Shown: piece by piece, positions 1-7,922 of the stretch
How positions within the stretch are numbered: position 1 is the first letter of the stretch
Layout of the letters: the number at the start of each line of letters is the position of its first letter
Assembly (NCBI RefSeq): GCF_900115005.1
Contig: NZ_FOUY01000010.1
Location: forward strand, 1 to 64,000
Length of the DNA stretch: 64,000 bases
Reading direction: 5' to 3'
Origin: Pseudonocardia ammonioxydans
GTDB lineage: Bacteria > Actinomycetota > Actinomycetes > Mycobacteriales > Pseudonocardiaceae
Position numbers and translations under genes: made by a program
The notes under the pieces: model-generated
Seen by the model: only the letters and a program-made list of their open reading frames with translations
Told to the model about the DNA's origin: nothing
Database searches by the model: none

Positions 1-408
1 CAGCGCTTCGAGATCGACGGCGCCGACGAGGCCCGCCGCTTCCTGCACGGCCACGGCATCACCGGCGACAGCGCGGACCGGGTGTGGACCGCGATCGCGC
101 TGCACACCACCCCGGAGATCCCGCTGCACATGGCACCCGAGATCGCCCTGCTCACCCGGGGTGTGGAGCTCGACGTGCTCGGCATCGGCTACCACGCGCT
201 CTCCGAGCAGCAGCGCGCTGCGGTGGTCGAGGCCCATCCCCGCCCGGACTTCAAGAACCGCATCCTGGCCGCGTTCACCGAGGGCATCCGGGACCGCCCG
301 GAGACCACCTTCGGCAACGTCAAGGCCGACGTGCTCGCCCACTTCGTGCCCGGATTCGTCCGCGGGGACTTCGTCGAGGTCATCCGGAACTCGGACTGGC
401 CGGAGTAG
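1..408 (+). CDS. HD-domain family protein, 5' end cut off by the window
   Basis: The frame is open from base 1 to a TAG stop at 406-408, so only the C-terminal 135 residues are visible. Residues such as DRVWTAIALHTT and the following EIALLTRGVELDVLG resemble the C-terminal half of small HD-domain proteins (cyanamide-hydratase-like phosphohydrolases), where the helix after the HD motif carries a conserved H-T-T stretch. The HD pair itself would lie before base 1 and cannot be seen. No enzyme activity can be assigned from this part alone. The next gene starts 83 bases downstream on the same strand. Confidence 0.7.
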   Translation, partial: QRFEIDGADEARRFLHGHGITGDSADRVWTAIALHTTPEIPLHMAPEIALLTRGVELDVLGIGYHALSEQQRAAVVEAHPRPDFKNRILAAFTEGIRDRPETTFGNVKADVLAHFVPGFVRGDFVEVIRNSDWPE

Positions 409-491
409 CCCAGCGGCGCGGCCTCTCATCAAAGTGGATGATCCGTCGCCCCGGCGAGAAACAACCGGGTCGACAGCGCGACAGAGTTGGC

Positions 492-1238
492 GTGACTACC
501 TCACGCGAGCCGGAGTACCGGCCCATCCCGCCCCAGCCCTACCAGCAGCAGCCGCCCCAGGGCTGGGCCCCGCAGCCGCCCGCCCCGAAGAACGGGTTCG
601 GCACGACCGCGCTCGTTCTCGGCATCCTGGGCGCGCTGTTCTCGTTCATCCCGTTCATCGGGGTGGTCGCCTGGCCTCTGGTTATCCTCGGTCTGATCTT
701 CGGCATCATCGGATTCCTCCGCTCGAGGTCCGGGAAGGCCACCAACGGCGGTGTCGCCATCGCCGGCGCGGTCCTGTCGCTGATCGGTCTGGTCATCTGC
801 GTGGTGTACGCCTCCGCGTTCACCTCAGCGGTCTCGAACCTGCCGGCCGCCCCGGCGTCTCCGGCGACTGCCGGCACCCCGACGGCGACCGGCAACCCCG
901 GTGACACCCTCACCTCGGGCGACCTGCAGCTGACCGCCGGACCGCTGACCGACCGGACCCAGTTCGGCATGGCCATGAAGTGCGCCGAGGTCACCTACCT
1001 CAACAACGGCACTGCACAGGCGCCGTACAACACCTTCGACTGGAAGCTGCAGGACCCGGCGGGCGCGATCACCGCGCCCGGCATCAGCGGCGAGAACACA
1101 CTGGCTTCCGGCCAGCTCGCGCCGGGGGGCACGACCTCCGGCCAGGTCTGCTTCGACACGAAGGGCACCCAGACCGGTGCCTACACGCTCACCTACGACG
1201 GCATGCTGTTCGGCAACGCCGTGTCCTGGAACAACTGA
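492..1238 (+). CDS. DUF4190-type membrane protein with DUF4352-like extracellular domain
   Basis: This 248-residue protein begins with a Pro/Gln-rich cytoplasmic tail of about 33 residues. Then come two or three hydrophobic segments (about 37-58, 60-77 and 86-108) in the pattern of DUF4190 proteins, and a Thr/Ala/Pro linker. The C-terminal 110 residues look like the beta-sandwich DUF4352 domain (CAEVTYLNNGTAQAPYN). The two cysteines at the edges of this domain could form a disulfide outside the cell. GTG at 492 is chosen because the Pro-rich tail begins there; an ATG at 438 in the same frame would add 18 Arg-rich residues. Neither start has a strong ribosome binding site. The function is unknown; such proteins are common in actinobacteria as surface lipoprotein-like or immunogenic proteins. 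Confidence 0.8.
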   Translation: MTTSREPEYRPIPPQPYQQQPPQGWAPQPPAPKNGFGTTALVLGILGALFSFIPFIGVVAWPLVILGLIFGIIGFLRSRSGKATNGGVAIAGAVLSLIGLVICVVYASAFTSAVSNLPAAPASPATAGTPTATGNPGDTLTSGDLQLTAGPLTDRTQFGMAMKCAEVTYLNNGTAQAPYNTFDWKLQDPAGAITAPGISGENTLASGQLAPGGTTSGQVCFDTKGTQTGAYTLTYDGMLFGNAVSWNN

Positions 1239-1315
1239 CGGTCCACCCGCCCACCTCCCTCGTGCCCCCTGCCCGGACCCGAGGTAGTCACGCACCATCC
1301 CGGGCAGTGCAGGAG

Positions 1316-1345
1316 AGGTCCCCTCGCCCTCGGGCGGGGGGACCT
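1316..1345. terminator. Hairpin between convergent genes
   Basis: Arms at 1316-1329 and 1332-1345 pair over 14 positions with a single G-U wobble and almost no loop (the terminal pairs would open to make a tetraloop). It lies between the ends of the DUF4190 protein gene (plus) and the MarR gene (minus), so it can stop transcription from both sides. There is no T-run, which is usual for actinobacterial terminators. Confidence 0.65.
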
Positions 1346-1390
1346 TCGCCGTCCCGGCACGGCACCTCCGGTCGCCGCGGCCGACCTACG

Positions 1391-1810
1391 TCACGGCCGG
1401 GGCGCGAGCGCCTCACCCGCCGCCCGCAGGAAGCCCAACAGCTGCGGGCGCCCCGTGGCCGGCAGGGCGGGTACCAGCCGCTCGGCGAAGTCCCGGTAGG
1501 CGCCGGTCACCAGCTCGTGCCCGCTCATGGTGAGCTCGACCAGCAGCTTGCGACGGTCGGTGGGGTGCGCCCGACGTCGCACGTGCCCGGCCCGTTCGAG
1601 CTTGTCGAGCAGCTCGGTCGCGGACGCGGTGCTCACCCCCAGGTTCCGGGCGATCCCGGTCGGGGTGCACGGGCCGTCGTGGAAGAGCTGCCCGAGCGCG
1701 CTGAGCCGGGTCGGGTCCAGCTGCCGGGACCGGCCGGCCGCGAGCCGGTATCGCTCGCCCGCCACGACAAGATCCCGCACCGCCCGCGTGAGGGCCACGT
1801 CGTCGTCCAT
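1391..1810 (-). CDS. MarR-family transcriptional regulator
   Basis: The 139-residue protein has the MarR layout: an N-terminal dimerisation helix, a winged helix-turn-helix (TPTGIARNLGVSTASATELL), a wing with the basic DRRK motif, and a C-terminal helix (AYRDFAERLVPAL). The ATG at 1810 is chosen because it opens the first helix (MDDDVALTRAVRDLV) and sits directly next to a perfect palindrome at 1817-1827. That palindrome is very probably its own operator, and it is shared with the divergent gene at 1890. The regulator probably represses itself and the DUF1059 gene; the ligand is unknown. Confidence 0.9.
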   Translation of the reverse strand: MDDDVALTRAVRDLVVAGERYRLAAGRSRQLDPTRLSALGQLFHDGPCTPTGIARNLGVSTASATELLDKLERAGHVRRRAHPTDRRKLLVELTMSGHELVTGAYRDFAERLVPALPATGRPQLLGFLRAAGEALAPRP

Positions 1811-1816
1811 ATTGAT

Positions 1817-1827
1817 TAGGTTACCTA
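1817..1827. promoter_or_regulatory. MarR operator-like palindrome
   Basis: The sequence TAGGT-T-ACCTA is a perfect 5+1+5 inverted repeat located 6 bases upstream of the marR-type start codon and 62 bases upstream of the divergent gene. The TTAGGTnACCTAA form is a common MarR-family operator core in actinobacteria, so autoregulation and control of the divergent gene are likely. Confidence 0.75.
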
Positions 1828-1889
1828 GCTGCTCGGTTTCCTGGTGATACGTTCGAACCGGCCACCACCGCGACGACCAGGAGCCGATC

Positions 1890-2381
1890 ATGGCCCGGAT
1901 GACGCTCGACTGCCGGAAGATGCCCAGCGACAGCGGATGCAGCCTGACCCTCAGCGGGGAGGCCGAGGAGGTGCTGCGCGCGGGTGTCGCGCACGCGGTC
2001 GACGTCCACGGCCACACCGACGACGAGGCCCTCCGCACCGGGATGCGCGCCGCGCTCGCGCCCGCGGCGGACGCCGCGATGGCCGAGGGCTCGTTCGTGC
2101 AGCTGATCGAGATCGGGACCGGCCGGATCGACGACGTCGTCGCCGCCGACCACGAGTGGACCGACGCGATCGGGGACGCCCGCACCGTGCGGTGGGCGCT
2201 CTACACCGCCGAGCGCGACCGGCCCGACCACTACGTCGCGATCGTCGGTTTCACCGACGCCGACAGCGCCGCCACCAACTCCGGGCACCCGGCCACGGCC
2301 GCGTTCGCCGACCGCCTGAGCAAGCTCTGCGACGACGGCCCGACCTTCCGCGACCTCGACGTGCGCGGCGCGCTGAGCTGA
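1890..2381 (+). CDS. DUF1059-domain small protein
   Basis: The first ~57 residues of this 163-residue protein match the DUF1059 pattern of a small possibly metal-binding domain. It has Cys8 and Cys18 in LDCRKMPSDSGC, then HAVDVHGHTDDEALRTGM. The remaining ~100 residues resemble an antibiotic-monooxygenase-like or SHV-type ferredoxin-fold module (YVAIVGFTDADSAATNSGHPAT). The gene is divergent from the MarR regulator and shares its palindrome, which points to an inducible small-molecule or stress response. The ATG at 1890 is preceded by GACCAGGAGC, a fair ribosome binding site. The biochemical role is not known. Confidence 0.75.
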   Translation: MARMTLDCRKMPSDSGCSLTLSGEAEEVLRAGVAHAVDVHGHTDDEALRTGMRAALAPAADAAMAEGSFVQLIEIGTGRIDDVVAADHEWTDAIGDARTVRWALYTAERDRPDHYVAIVGFTDADSAATNSGHPATAAFADRLSKLCDDGPTFRDLDVRGALS

Positions 2382-2446
2382 CGCGCCCGGCGCCGGAATC
2401 CGCCGCCCGTGGGTGTGAGGCGCCGATTCCGGGGAACCCGGTGTGC

Positions 2447-2487
2447 ACGGAGAGACTCCGTGATCGCGGTGCCCGTGACGGCACCGC
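2447..2487 (+). terminator. Two consecutive hairpins after the DUF1059 gene
   Basis: The first hairpin pairs 2447-2452 with 2456-2461 around a 3-base loop. The second pairs 2466-2473 with 2480-2487 around a 6-base loop (GCGGTGCC/GGCACCGC). A looser inverted repeat, CCGGAATC/GATTCCGG, precedes them at 2393-2400 and 2425-2432. Together they occupy most of the 297-base gap 2382-2678, in which no other gene is visible. Their place after the stop codon suggests transcription termination. Confidence 0.55.
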
Positions 2488-2678
2488 ATGTGGTGGATGA
2501 GGCGGGGCGTGGCGGTGCGGGGCACCACCGCCACGCCCCCACCGCCCGGGCGTCGCGGCATGGTCCCGTCATCACTTCCGATGAGTGACCGATCGGCGGT
2601 CTAACGTTGCTCCGGTCGCCGCGATGGAGTGGGCGGGTGGGTCGTATCGGGCGGCCCGGACCGAGTGGAGACCGGACG

Positions 2679-3362
2679 ATGGCCTCGCACCGCCGCCGAA
2701 GGGATTCCGTCCGCCGCCCCTTCCCGTGGAGCCCCGGCCCGTGGAGCACCGCCCTCTGGCGCGTCGCCCTGCGGAGCGTCGCGGCGACGACCCTCGTCGC
2801 CGCGCTCGTCGTCGCCGGCACGCTCTCGTTCGCCCAGGAGTCGTCGAGCCTGCAGCTCGCGGCCGAGACCCCCGCCCCCACCACTGCCGCTCCGGTGGTG
2901 GCCGACCTCGTTCCGGCACCGCCGCTGCCGGCCCGGGTCGTCCCCGATTTTCCGCTCCCGGAGCCCCGGCCGGAGCCGACGAGCACGGACGGCTCCACCG
3001 ACCGGTGCGAGGATCGCGCCTGGTGGCAGTCACGCAACCACGGCGACCCGAGCGACTACGTCGTCGCCTGCGGGAGCTGGCCGTCGTGGGTCGACCGTGG
3101 TGAGACCCCGTGCCTGCCCGGTGAGCGCGACTGCCCCGATGCGATGACCTCCGGTTCCGGGGCTGCCGGTTCCGGGGCTGCTGCTTCCGGGGCTGCTGCT
3201 ACCGGGGCTGCTGCTACCGGGGCGTTGCCCTACACCGGTCCGACCGTCGGACGGGAGTGGTCGCCGGAGCACGGCTACTACGAGGGCCGGACCGACGGTC
3301 CGAAGAACAGCCACGGCGAGCCCTGCATGCAGGGACGGGACAACCACGACCCGAACTGCTGA
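2679..3362 (+). CDS. Membrane-anchored or secreted protein with Ala/Gly/Ser repeat linker
   Basis: The 227-residue protein starts with an Arg-rich segment followed by a hydrophobic helix (about residues 30-51, RVALRSVAATTLVAALVVAG). This looks like a signal anchor or uncleaved signal peptide. Next is a Pro-rich linker, a small Cys-containing domain (CEDRAWWQSRNHGDPSDYVVAC, split here at the 20-residue limit by its two Cys ends), a repeat linker of GAA(S/T) units, and a polar tail ending NHDPNC. Four to five cysteines outside the cell suggest disulfides. The ATG at 2679 is preceded by GAGTGGAGACC. No family is recognised; the LPYTG string near the end is not followed by a membrane segment and is not taken as a sortase signal. 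Confidence 0.65.
   Translation: MASHRRRRDSVRRPFPWSPGPWSTALWRVALRSVAATTLVAALVVAGTLSFAQESSSLQLAAETPAPTTAAPVVADLVPAPPLPARVVPDFPLPEPRPEPTSTDGSTDRCEDRAWWQSRNHGDPSDYVVACGSWPSWVDRGETPCLPGERDCPDAMTSGSGAAGSGAAASGAAATGAAATGALPYTGPTVGREWSPEHGYYEGRTDGPKNSHGEPCMQGRDNHDPNC
3155..3224 (+). repeat. Five tandem 15-bp units inside the gene at 2679
   Basis: Units starting at 3155, 3170, 3185, 3200 and 3215 follow the form T(T/A)CCGGGGCTGC(T/C)G(C/G) and encode a flexible Gly-Ala-Ala-Ser/Thr-type linker. The last unit is partial. Length variation here would stay in frame. Confidence 0.85.
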
Positions 3363-3651
3363 CGCCGTCCCGGCGAGCCCGACGACCGCCACCGCACCCG
3401 CGACCGTCCGATGTGACCCGATCTCCGGATTGCCGCCGTCACCGGCACGACCGATGCTGGCAGCGCGTGCGCGCCGTCGCGCCGAGGTCCGCCTGCGACC
3501 GGAGGGAGGGACCGTGTTCCGCCGTCGTTGAGCCGTCCCCCAACGCCGTCCGGTCGGGCGGCCCCCACACGGTCGTGACGGCGCACCGGGATCGAGCTGA
3601 GCTCTCCACTCCGTCGCGATCGCCACCCGCGATCCTTCAGGAGGAGCGCTC

Positions 3652-4788
3652 GTGACCACTGCTGCCATCCCGTCGTCTGCCCTGGCCGACGTGGCCGAAC
3701 GAACGATCTCTCCGCACGCTGCGGAGACCGACCGCACCGGGGTGTTCCCCCGCCCGAGCATCGACGCGCTGGCCGGCGCCGGAACCCTGGGCCTGCTCAG
3801 TGCCCCCGAGGTCGGCGGTTCCGGCGGTTCGCTCGCCGACGTCGCCGCGACCGTGGAGCGGATCGCCCGCGCCGACGCCTCGGTCGCGATGATCGTGCTG
3901 ATGCACTACGCCGCCGTGTCGGTGATCGAGGCCCACGGCCCCGACGACGTCCGCCGCGCGGTCGCCGCCGGGGAGCACCTGAGCACGCTGGCGTTCTCCG
4001 AACGCGGTTCCCGCAGCCACTTCTGGGTCCCGGTGAGCACCGCGACCGCCGCCGGTGACCGGGTCCGCCTGGACGCCGCGAAGAGCTGGGTGAGCGCGGC
4101 CGGCGAGGCCGACAGCTACGTCTGGTCGAGCCGTCCGGTCTCCGCCGAGGGCCCGATGACGTTGTGGCTGATCCCCGCGGCCACGCCGGGCGTCGAGGTC
4201 GCCGGGGAGTTCGACGGGTTCGGGCTGCGCGCCAACGCCTCCCTGCCCGTCGTCGCCGACGGCGCGCTCGTCGACGCCTCCGCCCGGCTCGGTGACGACG
4301 GCGACGGGCTGGACATCGCGCTGGGGAGCGTGCTGCCCACGTTCCTGGTGGGCAACGCCGCGGTCTCGCTGGGGCTGATGGAGGCCCTCGTCGAGGAGGC
4401 CGCCGGGCACCTGCGGAACTCCCGCCTCGAGCACCTCGACCAGACCCTGGCCGAGCAGCCCACCAGCCGGCACGCGTTCGCGGCCCTGCGGACCCGGGTC
4501 GACCTGACCCGCGCGTTCCTGTCCGACACGCTCACCGCCCTGGGCACCGGCCGGGAGGACGCCACCCTGCGGGTCCTGCAGGTCAAGGCGGTCGCCGCCG
4601 AGGCGGCGGCCGAGGTCGCCGACGGGGTGATGCGGCTGTGCGGCGGCGCGGCCTTCCGCAAGGAGCTCGGCATCGAACGCCGCTACCGCGACGCCCTCGC
4701 GGCGCGGGTGATGGCGCCGACCACCGAGGCACTGCACGACTTCGTCGGTCGCGCCGCGCTCGGCCTGCCGCTGTTCGGGGGTGCGTGA
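3652..4788 (+). CDS. Acyl-CoA-dehydrogenase-like flavoprotein
   Basis: At 378 residues this has the length and three-part layout of the acyl-CoA dehydrogenase fold. It has an N-terminal helical part (LGLLSAPEVGGSGGSLAD), a central beta domain (LSTLAFSERGSRSHFW, AAKSWVSAAGEADSYVW) and a C-terminal four-helix part (MRLCGGAAFRKELGIERRYRDA). FAD binding is expected from the fold. A clear catalytic Glu in the canonical position is not obvious, so it may be a monooxygenase- or DszC-like oxidase rather than a true dehydrogenase. GTG at 3652 follows an excellent AGGAGGAG at 3639-3646. It opens a three-gene operon and its stop overlaps the next start (ATGA). Substrate unknown. Confidence 0.8.
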   Translation: MTTAAIPSSALADVAERTISPHAAETDRTGVFPRPSIDALAGAGTLGLLSAPEVGGSGGSLADVAATVERIARADASVAMIVLMHYAAVSVIEAHGPDDVRRAVAAGEHLSTLAFSERGSRSHFWVPVSTATAAGDRVRLDAAKSWVSAAGEADSYVWSSRPVSAEGPMTLWLIPAATPGVEVAGEFDGFGLRANASLPVVADGALVDASARLGDDGDGLDIALGSVLPTFLVGNAAVSLGLMEALVEEAAGHLRNSRLEHLDQTLAEQPTSRHAFAALRTRVDLTRAFLSDTLTALGTGREDATLRVLQVKAVAAEAAAEVADGVMRLCGGAAFRKELGIERRYRDALAARVMAPTTEALHDFVGRAALGLPLFGGA

Positions 4789-5630
4789 TGACGCTGATCA
4801 TGGGCGGGGTCGCCTACGACCCCAAGGTCCTCACCATCTGGGACGGGTTCCGGCAGTGGCTGCGCGGCCAGGGCCTGGACTTCGACTACGTCCTGTACTC
4901 GCACTACGAGCGGCAGGTCGAGGACCTCGCCGACGGCCGGATCCACGCCGCGTGGAACTCGCCGCTGGCCTGGCTGCGGACCGAGCGGCTCGCCGCCGCG
5001 CGGGGCCGGACGGTCCGGTCGGCGGTCATGCGCGACACCGACCAGGACCTCACCTCGGTCGTCGTCGTCCGCGCCGACTCGCCGGCGACCACGCCGGGCG
5101 ACCTCGCCGGCGGGACGGTCGGCGTGGGGGCAGTCGACTCGCCCCAGTCGACGCTGATCCCGTTGTCGTTCCTGCGGCACTCCGGTCTCGACGACGTGCG
5201 GGTGCGGCGCTTCGACGTCGGGGTGGGGCTGCACGGCGACCACATCGGCGGGGAACGCGACGCCGCCCGCGCGCTGGTCGCCGGGGAGATCGACGCCGCC
5301 TGCATGATCGACGGCAACCACCTGCTGTTCGGTCAGGAGGGCACGCTCCCGGCCGGGTCGACCCGCGTGCTCGCCCAGACCGGCGTCTACGACCACTGCA
5401 CGATGGCGATCGTCGACACCGCACCCGCCGACGAGGCCGACGAGTTCGTCCGGCTGCTGCTGTCGATGTCCTATGCGGACCCGCAGGTGCGGCCGCTGCT
5501 CGACCTCGAAGGACTCAAGCAGTGGGTCCCGGGACGCACGAGCGGTTTCGGCCCGCTCGCCCGGGCCGTCGACGAGACCGGCTTCTACGACGCCGCCGGC
5601 ACGGTCACCGCCCGGGAGTACGACCCGTGA
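4788..5630 (+). CDS. PhnD/SsuA-fold binding protein without signal peptide
   Basis: The 280-residue protein starts directly with a beta strand (MTLIMGGVAYDPKVLTIWD). It continues with the PhnD-type elements IWDGFRQWL, a VEDLADGRIHAAWNSPLAW stretch equivalent to the ligand-pocket loop of PhnD proteins, and the hinge segment GGTVGVGAVDSPQSTLIPL. There is no signal peptide, no lipobox and no ABC transporter gene nearby, so it probably works in the cytoplasm as a binding protein or as an enzyme built on the same fold. ATG 4788 overlaps the previous stop and its own stop overlaps the following GTG, so the three proteins are made together. Confidence 0.75.
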   Translation: MTLIMGGVAYDPKVLTIWDGFRQWLRGQGLDFDYVLYSHYERQVEDLADGRIHAAWNSPLAWLRTERLAAARGRTVRSAVMRDTDQDLTSVVVVRADSPATTPGDLAGGTVGVGAVDSPQSTLIPLSFLRHSGLDDVRVRRFDVGVGLHGDHIGGERDAARALVAGEIDAACMIDGNHLLFGQEGTLPAGSTRVLAQTGVYDHCTMAIVDTAPADEADEFVRLLLSMSYADPQVRPLLDLEGLKQWVPGRTSGFGPLARAVDETGFYDAAGTVTAREYDP

Positions 5631-6835
5631 CCGAGCAGCACCACCCGGGCGCCCCGCTCGACCTCGGTGTCCTGGGGTTCGAGCGGGGCGCCCACCTCCT
5701 CGTCCGGCGGGCGCTGCACGGGGTGCCGGTCGGCGGCCGGATCACCGTCACCGGCGGCGACCCCGCTCTCGGAGTGCACCTGCGGGCCTGGGCCCGCCGG
5801 GAGGGGCACGGGTTCTCCGCGGTCACCGGCCGCACCGCCACCTGGGAGCTGGCCCGCGGTTCCGCGGAGACCGACCGGTGGGCCGGCGCCGAGCGCGCCG
5901 GCGGCCCCGGGCCGGACGGGATCGTGGCCCGGCCGCCGGCGCACTGGGGTCTCGCCGCCCGTGGTGCACTCGTCGAGGCCGGCGGCCCCGACGTGCGCTT
6001 CGACGTCGACGACCGCGACGTCGTCTGGGCCGACCTGGCGCCGCGGCTCTACGCGCACGCCGCTGCCGCGCAGTGGGATCCGGCCACCGCGGTCGACTGG
6101 GACGCGACCACCGACGTGCCCGCCGAGGTCGAGGCGGCCGTCGTGCAGGTCATGACCTACCTGGTGGAGAACGAGCAGGCCGCCCTCGTCGTCCCGGCCG
6201 GCCTGCTCGCCCGCGTCCACCCGCACTTCCGGGAGGTCCAGCAGCTGCTCGCCGTGCAGGCCGCCGACGAGGCGCGGCACATGGACGTCTTCACCCGGCG
6301 GGCCCTCCTGCACGGCGGGCGGATGGGGACCTCCTCGGCCGGGGGACGCTCGTCGCTGGCGACGCTGCTCGCCGAGCCGGACTTCTCGCTGGCGTCGTTC
6401 CTGCTCTCGGTCCTCGGGGAGGGCAGCTTCCTCTCGCTGCTGGCCTTCCTCGAGCGGCACGCCCCGGACCCGGTCACCGCGCAGATCACCCACCTGGCCC
6501 GGGTCGACGAGGCCCGGCACGTCGCGTTCGGCGTCGCCCATCTGGAGCACCAGAGCGGCGTCGATCCGTCGTTGCGCGGGAAGCTGCGCACCGCGATCGA
6601 ACGTCGGCACGACGCGCTCGCCGACACCGCCGGACTCAACGCCGACGTGTTCGACGCGCTCGTCGTGCTGGCCGCCGGAGCCTGGACCCCGGAGGCGATC
6701 GCCCGCGGTCACGACGCCGTGCAGGAGCTCCACCACGCCATGGACGAGGGACGGCGGCAACGCCTGGCCCGGCTCGGCTTTCCGCCCGACGAGGCGGCCG
6801 AGCTGTCGGCGCTGCACACCCGTAACTTCATGTGA
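5627..6835 (+). CDS. TusA-like domain fused to ferritin-like di-iron protein
   Basis: Residues 10-62 of this 402-residue protein fit the TusA ferredoxin-like fold (LDLGVLGFERGAHLLVRRAL), but the catalytic Cys-Pro of TusA is replaced by Phe-Glu. Residues about 165-310 form a ferritin-like helical bundle with a full di-iron ligand set: Glu183 (ENEQAAL), Glu215 and His218 (DEARH), Glu265 (GEGSF), Glu295 and His298 (DEARH). This predicts an O2-activating or peroxidase-like di-iron enzyme. The GTG at 5627 overlaps the previous stop (GTGA). The 3' end overlaps the convergent LysR gene by 8 bases. With the flavoprotein and the PhnD-like protein it suggests an oxidative pathway acting on a bound small molecule; this is inference. 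Confidence 0.75.
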   Translation: MTEQHHPGAPLDLGVLGFERGAHLLVRRALHGVPVGGRITVTGGDPALGVHLRAWARREGHGFSAVTGRTATWELARGSAETDRWAGAERAGGPGPDGIVARPPAHWGLAARGALVEAGGPDVRFDVDDRDVVWADLAPRLYAHAAAAQWDPATAVDWDATTDVPAEVEAAVVQVMTYLVENEQAALVVPAGLLARVHPHFREVQQLLAVQAADEARHMDVFTRRALLHGGRMGTSSAGGRSSLATLLAEPDFSLASFLLSVLGEGSFLSLLAFLERHAPDPVTAQITHLARVDEARHVAFGVAHLEHQSGVDPSLRGKLRTAIERRHDALADTAGLNADVFDALVVLAAGAWTPEAIARGHDAVQELHHAMDEGRRQRLARLGFPPDEAAELSALHTRNFM

Positions 6836-7778
6836 GCGCGGTGGGGCCGGCCGGCTGTCCGCGCTCGCCCCGGGACGGCGCGGCCGGCCGGGCCCGCCCG
6901 ACGGCCTCGAACGCCTCGGCGAGGGCGGCCCGGACCGCCCGGACCGCGGGCCGGGACGCCGCCGCGCTCCGGACCGAGGTGAACAGCTCCCGGTGCGACG
7001 GACCGGGCAGCTCGATCAGCCGGACGCCCTCGGTGTTGCCGGTCCACACCAGATCGGGCAGCAGCCCGACGGCGTGCCCGGCCCGCACCAGGTGCACGTG
7101 GATCTCCAGGTCCGCCGAGTCGAACCGGATGTCCGGGTCGAACCCGGCCGCGCGGCACTGCTGCACCGCCCAGTTGCGTGCCGCGGTCCCCTCCGGCTCC
7201 AGCACCCAGGGCAGGGTCCCGGCGTCGGCCAGCCCGCCGACCCCGGAGCCGGCCGGGACCACCAGCCGCACCGGGTCCGTACCGAGGGTCTCCCGGTCGA
7301 GCCGTTCGCGGTGCGCGCGGGTGTGGCCCGGGTACTGCTCGGCGATGGCCAGGTCGAACCCGCGGGCCTCCAGCTCGGTCAGCCCGATCTCGGGCGGCAC
7401 GACCGCGGCCTCCACCCGCAGGTGCGGTGCCGTGGTCCGCAGCCGGGTCAGCGCTGCGGGCAGCAGCGCGCGTCCGGTGGTCTCCAGCGTCGCGATCCGG
7501 ACCGTCTCCGCGACCGCGTGCCCCGGACCGAGCTCGCTGCGGACCCGTTCCTCCAGGTCGAGCACCTGCGCCGCGTGCCGGGCGACCCGCTCGCCGTGCG
7601 CGGTGAGCCGGATCCGGCGGCCGTCCGGCTCGAGCAGCCGGACACCGACCTCGTCCTCCAGCTTGGCCAGCTGCGCGGACACGCTCGACGGGCTGTAGTT
7701 CAGCGTCCGCGCCACCGCGGTGACGGTGCCGCGGCGCCGGAGTTCGTGCAGCAGGTGGAGCCGGTGCAGGTCCCACAT
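6828..7778 (-). CDS. LysR-family regulator, probable regulator of putA/putP
   Basis: The 316-residue protein has the LysR N-terminal winged helix (LHLLHELRRRGTVTAVARTL, then SPSSVSAQLAKLEDEVGVRL). The two-lobed effector domain follows, with the typical LRVEAAVV and GHAVGLLPDL segments. The ATG at 7778 (MWDLHRLHLL) is chosen over the GTG at 7811 because it begins the first helix. The gene is divergent from putA across 144 bases that hold a perfect palindrome and a pair of direct repeats, the usual LysR arrangement. Proline or pyrroline-5-carboxylate is the likely effector by context. Confidence 0.85.
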   Translation of the reverse strand: MWDLHRLHLLHELRRRGTVTAVARTLNYSPSSVSAQLAKLEDEVGVRLLEPDGRRIRLTAHGERVARHAAQVLDLEERVRSELGPGHAVAETVRIATLETTGRALLPAALTRLRTTAPHLRVEAAVVPPEIGLTELEARGFDLAIAEQYPGHTRAHRERLDRETLGTDPVRLVVPAGSGVGGLADAGTLPWVLEPEGTAARNWAVQQCRAAGFDPDIRFDSADLEIHVHLVRAGHAVGLLPDLVWTGNTEGVRLIELPGPSHRELFTSVRSAAASRPAVRAVRAALAEAFEAVGRARPAAPSRGERGQPAGPTALT

Positions 7779-7812
7779 GGTCGCTCGTCCTCCCGGGGAA
7801 CCACCCGTCATC

Positions 7813-7866
7813 GAACCGTGCGGTTCTTCCGAACACTACCCTTCTCGAATCATCGCTGTTCTCGAA
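7813..7866. promoter_or_regulatory. lysR-putA control region with palindrome and direct repeats
   Basis: GAACCG-TG-CGGTTC at 7813-7826 is a perfect 6+2+6 palindrome. TTCTCGAA occurs twice in direct orientation, at 7842-7849 and 7859-7866, spaced by 17 bases start to start. All lie between the divergent lysR and putA starts, so they are candidates for LysR recognition and activation sites. Confidence 0.5.
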
Positions 7867-7922
7867 GCGTGAGTGCTGGGACTCTCCTCCGAACGGACCA
7901 CGCCGAACGACGGGGAGAGGAC

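Noticed and set aside
3225-3245. LPYTG string in the anchored protein at 2679, possible sortase signal
   Set aside because: It is followed by about 40 polar residues with no membrane helix or basic tail, so sortase anchoring is not supported.
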